Shown: piece after piece, positions 18,091-25,505 of the stretch
Layout of the letters: every line of letters starts with the position of its first letter
Numbering within the stretch: the stretch's first letter is position 1
Source of the DNA: an uncultured Clostridium sp.
Lineage (GTDB): Bacteria > Bacillota > Clostridia > TANB77 > CAG-508
Reading direction: 5' to 3'
Assembly: GCA_900556455.1 (NCBI GenBank)
Contig: USOV01000006.1
Coordinates: 1 to 31,750 of the forward strand
DNA length: 31,750 nt
The notes under the pieces: generated by a model
What the model was told of the DNA's origin: nothing
The model's input: the letters and a program-made list of their open reading frames with translations, nothing else
Databases searched by the model: none
Translations under genes and position numbers: made by a program

Positions 18091-18930
18091 TTAGTCTTCC
18101 AAAGAGTATATTTCTTTGCACAATTGTTCTAGCAAATCCAAAAACTCTTCAGGATAGCCTTGTAAATTAATATCACAATTTGCCACTGCTACCACGTATT
18201 TTTCATATATCTGTTTGTTAAATGGTATTGTCATATATGGCACAAAATTTTTATTAAATAGTTCTTTCATGTAAGCCATTGATGGATCATTATAATATGC
18301 CATTCCTCCTATAATTTCTTTTTCTGTAATTCCATTTACTTCCAAATACTTATTTATAATAATTCTTAGTTTTGATTCAAGTAACATGCCCTTGTTTTTT
18401 AATTCTGAAAGTACTTCAGTGAATGGCTGTATTGTTAATACCTCCATAGTTTGTACTAAATATATCTCTGTAGCATATTCAAAATAATCTATTGGTGTTT
18501 TAAAATCACAATCTATTAATATTAAAGAATGTTTCTTTAGTAATGTTTCTAGTATTGGTTCTACTGCTTGTATATATTTATCTTCCCCTGGCATAGTAGT
18601 ATATACTGTTAAATTATTATTCACTTTTATTCCTTTTGCTTCTCCCTCTGCAAGTTTTTCAATACTTGAGGCAGCTAGTTTTCTTAAAGCTTCTTCATTT
18701 TTTGTGTATATATAATAAGCATTTTTATTCCTAGTTGCATCTAATATAGCTACATCTACTCCCTTTGCTGCTAAGAATTGTGCAACATTATTTAATATAA
18801 AAGATGTTCCACTTTGACTTGCTCCCATAAAAGTTACTATTTTCTTATTGTCTTTTAATAAACTATTTACATCATAATATGCTTCTGGTTCAGTACTTTT
18901 TGATTTCATATCATCTGCAAGAGTTCTCAT
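18091..18930 (-). CDS. ParA/MinD-like protein of the type VII locus, Walker A lysine missing
   Basis: This 279-residue protein has the layout of a ParA/MinD P-loop protein: KIVTFMGASQSGTSFILNNVAQFLA (split, loop at about 36-43), DVAILDATRN, and a Walker B-like SLILIDCDFKTP (about 136-146). The P-loop lysine is absent (GASQSGTS in place of G-x4-GK-S/T), and the ParA signature lysine is also missing. It may bind nucleotide poorly or act as a structural partner. It follows the EsaB-like gene after 27 bases with AGGAGGGAG upstream, so it probably belongs to the essC operon. A role in placing or assembling the secretion machine is a guess. Confidence 0.6.
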   Translation of the reverse strand: MRTLADDMKSKSTEPEAYYDVNSLLKDNKKIVTFMGASQSGTSFILNNVAQFLAAKGVDVAILDATRNKNAYYIYTKNEEALRKLAASSIEKLAEGEAKGIKVNNNLTVYTTMPGEDKYIQAVEPILETLLKKHSLILIDCDFKTPIDYFEYATEIYLVQTMEVLTIQPFTEVLSELKNKGMLLESKLRIIINKYLEVNGITEKEIIGGMAYYNDPSMAYMKELFNKNFVPYMTIPFNKQIYEKYVVAVANCDINLQGYPEEFLDLLEQLCKEIYSLED

Positions 18931-18957
18931 TTTTTCTCCCTCCTAAGTTTAACTGCT

Positions 18958-19215
18958 CTACAATAATATTAATTCTGCTCCACTTCTAATAGATGTTTCC
19001 TTTACTCTTAAATTAACATCATACATTTCAGCTGTTAACTTATCATATAACATAGGCATTTCAGTTGGATTATAACAATTATTATTAAGCTCATTTATTG
19101 CTTTTACTAAAAGAATTATAACATTATAAATTCTTTTATGTGATGGAATCCATACATCATATATTTCTTCTAGCATAGGGACATACAGTTTTACTAATAC
19201 ATTATCCATTTTCAT
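18958..19215 (-). CDS. EsaB/YukD-like ubiquitin-fold protein
   Basis: The small protein of about 85 residues begins with a strand (MDNVLVKLYVP) and ends with a hydrophobic strand after SIRSGAELILL, as in the YukD/EsaB ubiquitin-like accessory proteins of Firmicutes type VII systems. Assignment rests mainly on size, predicted fold and position directly after essC. I chose the ATG at 19215, six bases after AGAAG; ATG 19221 and ATG 19209 are alternatives. It overlaps the essC stop by 14 bases. Confidence 0.7.
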   Translation of the reverse strand: MKMDNVLVKLYVPMLEEIYDVWIPSHKRIYNVIILLVKAINELNNNCYNPTEMPMLYDKLTAEMYDVNLRVKETSIRSGAELILL

Positions 19216-22200
19216 CACCATCTTCTTTCATTCCTAAAAGCTTAACCATTGTTGCTTGTTCTCTTATAATTGCATATCCAAAACTTTCTCCACATCTATT
19301 TACAATGTTCTTATCTCTAATGTTGACATTTATTATGTATTGGTCACTAATACCATTTCCTACCCATATTCCTGTATCTCCGGAAATATAAGCTTTATAC
19401 CATTCATCATATCCATGGCTTTTTAGTTTTGAAAAGTTTTCAACTATTATGAAATTATAATTTTCTAATTCATTAGCCATTTTTAAAATTTCATAAAAGC
19501 CTTTTTCTTTATTATCCAAGTAATTTATGAACTTGTCTACTCCCACAATTATGCATACTACATTTTTATCTTTTTTAGTATGATTTTTCATTTCTAGTGC
19601 CAAATTAATATAATTTAATTTTAAATTATCTTTTCCTGTATTTAATATTCCTTCTGCATCTAAAGTAACTACCTCTACATCTTTTAGTCTATCCATTTCT
19701 GCTATAATATTTAATATAAACTCTGTTGTAATATCCATATTTTTTGTAGAAATAATGTTAATAAATTCCTTTTTAAAATTATATGTATGAATTTCAATAT
19801 TTTTTTGGTTAATTCCAATTGGTACACTTGTTAAATCTTTTAATGCAATTTTTACATCTTCAAATGTTACATTGTCTGGCAATATTGGTATAGGTTTTGC
19901 TACAATTTTATTAGTTTTCTTTAGTTCATTATTTACCTCTTTTATATGTTCATTCCATTTTTCTGGCTCACATATTCTAGCTGTTTGGAATTCATAGACA
20001 TCCTCCATTTTTACTAATCCTCTACCAAAAATGTTAGATGGTCTTTTCTTTCCTACTTTTTCAAATATATTTAAATAATCATCCTGATTATTTAATTGAA
20101 GTGCTATTCTCTTCATAAAATTATGTGATAATCTGTATCTTACACTATTGTATGCACTAGTTGTTACAATAAATACGATACCACATTTTAGACCTTCTCT
20201 AGTTAAAGTTAGGAAAAGCTCTTCGTATTTGGCCTCATAATTTTCCATAAATGTTTCATAATTGTTTATAAATACTACAAGCATTGGCATTGGTTTTTTA
20301 CTTGTATTTATATATAAATTATAGTCACCATTATAGTCAGATAGTATTTCAATTCTTTCTCTAATTTCTTTTTGAAGCATCTCAAATAATCTATCTATTT
20401 TTTCAGTATCACTTGCTAAAACTACATCTCCAACAAGTGGACTATCTTTAAATATTTTTAAAGCTTCACTACCAAAGTCTAGTATATACATTTGTACTTC
20501 TTCTGCTGTATATGAGGTCATTATATCGTATATTATTGTATTTAATAATGTTTCTTTTCCACTTTCTGCATTTCCATAAATAATAGTATTTCCTTGGGTA
20601 GATAAGTTAAGTTCCACTGGCCCTTGACGTTGGTTATATGGGTCATCGAATTCACCAATAACAGGGCTTATAATATTTTTTGTTTTTTTAATTTTATATT
20701 TTTTCTTTAATTGGCTTATATAAATTATTGCTGGGACATCATCTAACCATAAAGGTTTTGAGTGTATGTTTTCTTTTTGTGCTAATTCTGTCATATACTT
20801 AACAATATTTGTTAATTGCTCCCCTTCGTTTTTTGCCTTGTTCTTTTTAGTTTTACCTACTTCTTTTATAACAGTTCCTGTATCAGAAACAAACTTTATT
20901 GAATTGTCTATGGTCTTTTTTATAATATCAGCTGGCATATATGGTGCTCCAGACCATGCAACTAAACCTAAAGTAAAGTATTCATTGTTTCCAACTTGTA
21001 AATAAAATTGTCCAGCTTTTTTTAATTCTGCTGCGTCAGGTCTTCTTATTACGTCTATACTATCTTCTCTTTCTTGCACTCTTAAGCAAACTCCAAATTT
21101 ACTGTTACTGCGGATTTGGTTGTCAACAATTCCTGCTGGTTTTTGTGTAGCCAAAATCAAATGCACACCTAAACTACGCCCAATTCTTGCTACACTTACT
21201 AATTCATCCATAAATTCTTGTTGTTGCTGTTTTAATTCAGCAAACTCGTCACAGATAATTAATAGGTGTGGAATAGGCTCTTTTAGCACTCCTTCATGAT
21301 ATAATTTTTGGTATTTGTAAATATCTAAGTTTCCCTCTTCAATTTTATTTTTTGCTTCATTAAATAATATTTGTCTTCTTCTTAATTCACTTTGGATAGA
21401 AGCAAGTGATCTTCTAAGTCCTGCTGTATCAATATTTGTAATAGTACCAACAATATGTGGAAGTTTTATTTTATTGGACTGGAATGCTCCTGCTACATCT
21501 CCACCTTTATAGTCTATTATAATTATGGTTACATCATCTGGATGGTAATTAACCGCTAATGATAAAATGTATGTTTTAATAAATTCACTCTTTCCTGAAC
21601 CTGTACTACCTGCTATTAATCCATGTGGTCCATGAGCTTTTTCATGAACATCCAATACTATTTGCATTCCCGCACTATCAATACCAACTGGTGCTTGTAA
21701 AGTATTAGTAGAATTAGCATTTTTCCATCTTTCAAGTATATTTAATTGTTCTATTTTTCCTGCGTCATACATTTCTAGGAAATTATAAGTTTCTGGTAAA
21801 GCATTTTTACTTGCTAAAGCATATTTTATTGGAATACTAGATAATTGTCTACCTATTCTTTCAAAAAAGAATGTGTATGATTGGTCAAATGTAAATTCTG
21901 TTCGTCCTTTTGAAGATATTTCATTTTCGAACATTATTCCTTTACTGCCTTCTAAGTTTATGAATGTCTGGCAGCCATTTGGTAAATCTAACAAATCATT
22001 TGCAATGCAGAAAATTCCGAAACCCATATTGGCTTTTGATTCTAATATTTGAGTTACAATTCTTAAATTTTCTATTTTTTTGTAATTATCTGTAATTATT
22101 AAATAATATGGAGAAAATGCTTTGTAATCATGGTTTCCACTTTCAATCCTGTTTAAGAACTCTATTTCTAAATCTCTTGAAATTTCTTTCATATCGTCAT

Positions 22201-23785
22201 AGTTTTCTGCCCAAAAACGAACTTGTCTTGAATTGTCCCAAATGTGTGGTAATGTTTTTAAATGTTCCCATTTTTTCGTTTTATCTTCATCTAATAAAAA
22301 TACTAATTTTAAATCTTCATAACTATGTAATGCAACTAACTGTATTATTAAATTCTGGACAAACTTTTCTACAAGTTTGTCATTATCTTTAACAATAAGT
22401 GCAGAGATATTTTTTTTAGTAAGTGAAACTGTTATCGGAACATTTTTTAGTATTTTGGATTTATTAACAATTGTATTTAATATTTCCATCAAGTTATCGT
22501 CGTCCATGGTAAATTCTATGTGTGGATACTCAATATCAGCCTCTAATGGCAAATCTCCTGTTCCAATTCTCACAGTAAGGAAGTCATCTTCTTCTATTTT
22601 TCTTTCCCATAGTCTTGAACCTTTATTAACAATTATTTTGGCACATTCTTCTGCAGATATATAATTATCATAAAGAATTTGTTTGTGTTTTTTCATAATG
22701 TTATCAATAAGTTTAATTTTTGAATTTATGTATTCTCTATATCTTGTTTGTCTTTTCTTTTCATTTTTAATTTTTTGATTTTTTTCCCATTTTCTAACAA
22801 GCATTGGCATAAGAAGAATAGCAACAAGCATTATCACTGAAGTTAGTACAGAAAGCACTGTGCTTTTCATATTTGAATTTCCACTATTTAGTCTATCCAA
22901 TGTAGATATCATAGATATCATCATTATTATACCCATCGATAATGATGAGCCTAAAACTAATATTAATGGCATTGTTTCTTTGTTCTCATTTTGTGGTGGT
23001 GGATCTATTATTATTTTTTCACGCTCAATAATATTAGTTATTCTAGGAGCTCTGGCAAAATAGTCATTTTCCGAATACAACTGTATATCTGTCTCATCAT
23101 CCTCTTCAAAATTTGCGATATGAACCTCATTTTTGTTTATTTCAAAGACCTCATTGCTATAGCTTACTCTTTTAAATGGATTATTTATGTATATACTTCT
23201 ACCAATAATAATTATTTTTAATCCCATTATAAAAACCACATCACCGTTAAATAGCATTTTCAAGCCTTTTTTCACAGGATTATTATTAACAAATGTTCCG
23301 AAATCATCATCCAAATTTTCTATCATTAGTTTTCCATTGCTAAAGAAAATCCTAGCATGTAGTCTTTTCACTAATGGATTATTATATAAAATATGGCATT
23401 GTTCACCACTACCAATTAGTATTTCTTGTGAATTTTTTATATTTAAATGTGTGAAATCACCTTCATATTCTGGTGCGCAATATAACACAAACAAGTCATT
23501 TGGGTAATCTTTTAAATATATGTAATACATGCTATATTCTCTTAAAGAGGTTTCATCAATTATATTTTCTATGGATTGTACAATTTTAGCAACATTTAAA
23601 GAAGTAAGACTTTTAGGTCTTATAATTTTAGTATTATTATTACTAAAAACTGCCCAATTTTCCCCATTTCCTTCTATGTTCATTAACTTTTTATTGTTTT
23701 CATCAGTAATCCAATAATTTCCCACTGCAACTTTTGGCAATTTAGTTTTATATAAAACATTTTTTCCTATTAGTGTTACAATCAT
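19202..23785 (-). CDS. essC: Type VII secretion ATPase EssC/YukB (FHA plus FtsK/SpoIIIE domains)
   Basis: This 1527-residue membrane ATPase is the motor of Firmicutes type VII secretion. A forkhead-associated region (about 115-195, with LIGSGEQC and RLHARIFFSNGKLMIENL split) precedes two membrane segments (about 272-297 and 308-331). The first FtsK/SpoIIIE domain has an intact Walker A GSTGSGKS (about 725-732) and Walker B LLIICDEFAEL (about 838-848). A second domain has a degenerate loop GNAESGKE (about 1068-1075), and the last region is more diverged, as is common in EssC. The start ATG is 41 bases after a near-consensus promoter. It has no in-frame CGG despite its length, and its stop overlaps the EsaB-like gene. 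Confidence 0.93.
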   Translation of the reverse strand: MIVTLIGKNVLYKTKLPKVAVGNYWITDENNKKLMNIEGNGENWAVFSNNNTKIIRPKSLTSLNVAKIVQSIENIIDETSLREYSMYYIYLKDYPNDLFVLYCAPEYEGDFTHLNIKNSQEILIGSGEQCHILYNNPLVKRLHARIFFSNGKLMIENLDDDFGTFVNNNPVKKGLKMLFNGDVVFIMGLKIIIIGRSIYINNPFKRVSYSNEVFEINKNEVHIANFEEDDETDIQLYSENDYFARAPRITNIIEREKIIIDPPPQNENKETMPLILVLGSSLSMGIIMMISMISTLDRLNSGNSNMKSTVLSVLTSVIMLVAILLMPMLVRKWEKNQKIKNEKKRQTRYREYINSKIKLIDNIMKKHKQILYDNYISAEECAKIIVNKGSRLWERKIEEDDFLTVRIGTGDLPLEADIEYPHIEFTMDDDNLMEILNTIVNKSKILKNVPITVSLTKKNISALIVKDNDKLVEKFVQNLIIQLVALHSYEDLKLVFLLDEDKTKKWEHLKTLPHIWDNSRQVRFWAENYDDMKEISRDLEIEFLNRIESGNHDYKAFSPYYLIITDNYKKIENLRIVTQILESKANMGFGIFCIANDLLDLPNGCQTFINLEGSKGIMFENEISSKGRTEFTFDQSYTFFFERIGRQLSSIPIKYALASKNALPETYNFLEMYDAGKIEQLNILERWKNANSTNTLQAPVGIDSAGMQIVLDVHEKAHGPHGLIAGSTGSGKSEFIKTYILSLAVNYHPDDVTIIIIDYKGGDVAGAFQSNKIKLPHIVGTITNIDTAGLRRSLASIQSELRRRQILFNEAKNKIEEGNLDIYKYQKLYHEGVLKEPIPHLLIICDEFAELKQQQQEFMDELVSVARIGRSLGVHLILATQKPAGIVDNQIRSNSKFGVCLRVQEREDSIDVIRRPDAAELKKAGQFYLQVGNNEYFTLGLVAWSGAPYMPADIIKKTIDNSIKFVSDTGTVIKEVGKTKKNKAKNEGEQLTNIVKYMTELAQKENIHSKPLWLDDVPAIIYISQLKKKYKIKKTKNIISPVIGEFDDPYNQRQGPVELNLSTQGNTIIYGNAESGKETLLNTIIYDIMTSYTAEEVQMYILDFGSEALKIFKDSPLVGDVVLASDTEKIDRLFEMLQKEIRERIEILSDYNGDYNLYINTSKKPMPMLVVFINNYETFMENYEAKYEELFLTLTREGLKCGIVFIVTTSAYNSVRYRLSHNFMKRIALQLNNQDDYLNIFEKVGKKRPSNIFGRGLVKMEDVYEFQTARICEPEKWNEHIKEVNNELKKTNKIVAKPIPILPDNVTFEDVKIALKDLTSVPIGINQKNIEIHTYNFKKEFINIISTKNMDITTEFILNIIAEMDRLKDVEVVTLDAEGILNTGKDNLKLNYINLALEMKNHTKKDKNVVCIIVGVDKFINYLDNKEKGFYEILKMANELENYNFIIVENFSKLKSHGYDEWYKAYISGDTGIWVGNGISDQYIINVNIRDKNIVNRCGESFGYAIIREQATMVKLLGMKEDGDENG

Positions 23786-23826
23786 TTATTTACATCTCTT
23801 TCGTTCTTCTATTTTTTTACGATTTT

Positions 23827-23855
23827 ATTTTATCAATAAACATATATATTGTCAA
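23827..23855 (-). promoter_or_regulatory. essC promoter
   Basis: A perfect TTGACA (23855-23850), a 17-base spacer and TAAAAT (23832-23827). The downstream part, TTGATAAAATAAAA, resembles the promoter of the WXG100-like gene at 29489-29518. Confidence 0.72.
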
Positions 23856-23880
23856 TACTAAGATTTGAACTTTTGGACAG

Positions 23881-23912
23881 AAAAAAGAAGACTAATAAGA
23901 GTCTTCTTTTTT
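23881..23912. terminator. Terminator after the effector genes
   Basis: A 13-base inverted repeat (23881-23893 with 23900-23912) with A6/T6 at its ends lies just after the stop of the effector gene at 23920. It separates the effector transcript from essC. Confidence 0.8.
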
Positions 23913-23919
23913 CTTATTT

Positions 23920-25014
23920 TTATTTTTCCTCTGTTCTAGGTTTGACAATTTCGTTTTTATTTGCTATGCCTGTAGTATCCTCAGTTACAGTTTCTTTATA
24001 ATGAGCCCCCCATGAAGGCTCATTTTCTTTAGCATAGGCCTTATGTTGGTATTCCCCACCATCACCCCACATGGTGTAAATATCATACCATACATCAATT
24101 TTTCTACTTGTATAAACATCATCATGAGTCCATCCTTTTCTTGTATATTCAGCCTTCTCGCAATAGTCAACAACCATACCTGTTCCAAGACTTGTATCAA
24201 CTAGATCTCCATAATGATATTCTGCATCTTTTTCTGTTCCATCCATATGAGGGACATCTGTCGCCACCATAACATAATCACCATACATGCAAACTCCATC
24301 ATCACGAACCCAATATTCTAGGTCAATCTGATGTTGATTTTTCATGTTTGCAACAAGTTCAGAAGTTTTAAGGTTGCACCAAGTTTCTTTCGTATATCTG
24401 CCGTCTTTTGCCTTGTAATAAATACGCCCCAAAGGTGCACAAAGGTACCCGGCATCCCATTTTTGTTTTATTTTATTCAAGTCAGGTTGTCTATTATCTT
24501 TTTTGTTGTCTGCATCTAATAAAATCGCCTCATCTTCCTTAGCCTTTCTCGCTAAGCCTTTCGCTTCTTGAATTATTTCCTCAGCTGTCTTTCCTCTTGT
24601 ATTTATATGGTATTTTCGGGCTAATTCTTTCGCCATCTTATCTGTTTCACTCTCGAACGGATTATTTTCTGATAATGGGTCTTTTAGTTTTTCTTCATCA
24701 ACATCAATATCAATGTCTGGTGGTAAATTCAAAAACTCTCTAAGCTTATCCCAAATAAGGTCTATAATACTAAATTCATTATGTTCAAGGGCATCTGCAG
24801 CACTTTGTATAGCCGCCTTAACCGCACCAACGCTGTTTTTTATATTATCTACGATTTCACATAAATTTCTAGCATTTTCACATCCTTTTGGCGTAGGTAA
24901 ACTTGAAATAGTGCCTGAAGCCGAATTTAATTTTCTGTAAGCGTCGCAAATATATGATGTAACTGCTCCTCTTAATGCACCTGTATCCCACGTTAATTCT
25001 GTTTTTTCTGACAT
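23920..25014 (-). CDS. Type VII effector-like protein with C-terminal barrel-like domain
   Basis: This 364-residue protein starts with a helical domain (about 1-110) whose opening, MSEKTELTW, and SLPTPKGCENARNL are shared with the large recoded effector upstream. A charged linker contains HINTRGKTAEEIIQEAKGLA. The C-terminal part (about 200-350; WVRDDGVCMYGDYVMVATDVP, split, then YGDLVDTSLGTGMVVDYC and DVWYDIYTMW) is also shared and looks like a small 3D/double-psi barrel domain, as in cell-wall lytic proteins. I infer a secreted type VII substrate acting on the envelope; this is not proven. It lacks the cysteine protease and repeat regions of its paralogue. It has AAAGGGAGTG upstream and no in-frame CGG. 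Confidence 0.62.
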   Translation of the reverse strand: MSEKTELTWDTGALRGAVTSYICDAYRKLNSASGTISSLPTPKGCENARNLCEIVDNIKNSVGAVKAAIQSAADALEHNEFSIIDLIWDKLREFLNLPPDIDIDVDEEKLKDPLSENNPFESETDKMAKELARKYHINTRGKTAEEIIQEAKGLARKAKEDEAILLDADNKKDNRQPDLNKIKQKWDAGYLCAPLGRIYYKAKDGRYTKETWCNLKTSELVANMKNQHQIDLEYWVRDDGVCMYGDYVMVATDVPHMDGTEKDAEYHYGDLVDTSLGTGMVVDYCEKAEYTRKGWTHDDVYTSRKIDVWYDIYTMWGDGGEYQHKAYAKENEPSWGAHYKETVTEDTTGIANKNEIVKPRTEEK

Positions 25015-25030
25015 AGTGTCACTCCCTTTA

Positions 25031-25437
25031 TTAAGACCATAAACTTGATAATTCTCTATTTAGCCTGTCTAAGTAGTTTTGTTTTTCTGTTATTTTCTCT
25101 TCTAATTCCTTTACTTTTTTTTCAGCTACTCCAATATAGGTGGTTAAATTATCTCTAACAGTAAAAATAGATAATTCATTTCCCCCTATTGTGCTTGAAA
25201 TCTGATCGGCTTTATATCCTTCATAACTTTTTCCTAATTGTTCTTTTGCAGACGCCAAGCTTCCTGAAGCATCTTCCAAATCATTAATTGCCGCTGTTGC
25301 TTTTTCTATAAATGTATCATAATCTTTTTTTGTGTTGTTAGCTCTTCTATCTTTTGATTTGTATCAGATATTTTTCTTTGTAGATCTCTAATTGCTGCTC
25401 GTCTCATCGCTTCTGCTCCCCTTGCGAACAATGACAT
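25031..25437 (-). CDS. Small coiled-coil type VII partner protein (DUF5082-like), frame broken at A7
   Basis: Paralogue of the 134-residue protein at 28279. The start ATG (25437), MSLFARGAEAMRRAAIRDLQ, matches MSLFTKAAELMRQAAIRDLQ of the paralogue. The frame breaks after ELTTQKK at seven A residues (codons CAA AAA AAG) and would stop five codons later. One base back, the frame continues GAT TAT GAT ACA and the protein runs on to NRELSSLWS at 25031, giving about 135 residues. A_AAA_AAG in this phase is the classic -1 slippery heptamer of dnaX. A homopolymer error is equally possible. Such small helical proteins precede LXG-type toxins in Bacillus (YwqH-like) and may help their export. Confidence 0.62.
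25325..25331 (-). other. A7 run with -1 slippery layout
   Basis: On the minus strand the zero-frame codons CAA AAA AAG contain A_AAA_AAG. A -1 slip enters the frame that matches the paralogous gene. The full length needs either this slip or an eighth A. The exact start of the run is within a base or two of the stated position. Confidence 0.45.
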
Positions 25438-25505
25438 ATACATTCCTCCTTGTTATTAACATTCAATAATTAGTCCACATTTTTATAATTTATTAATTTC
25501 TTAAA

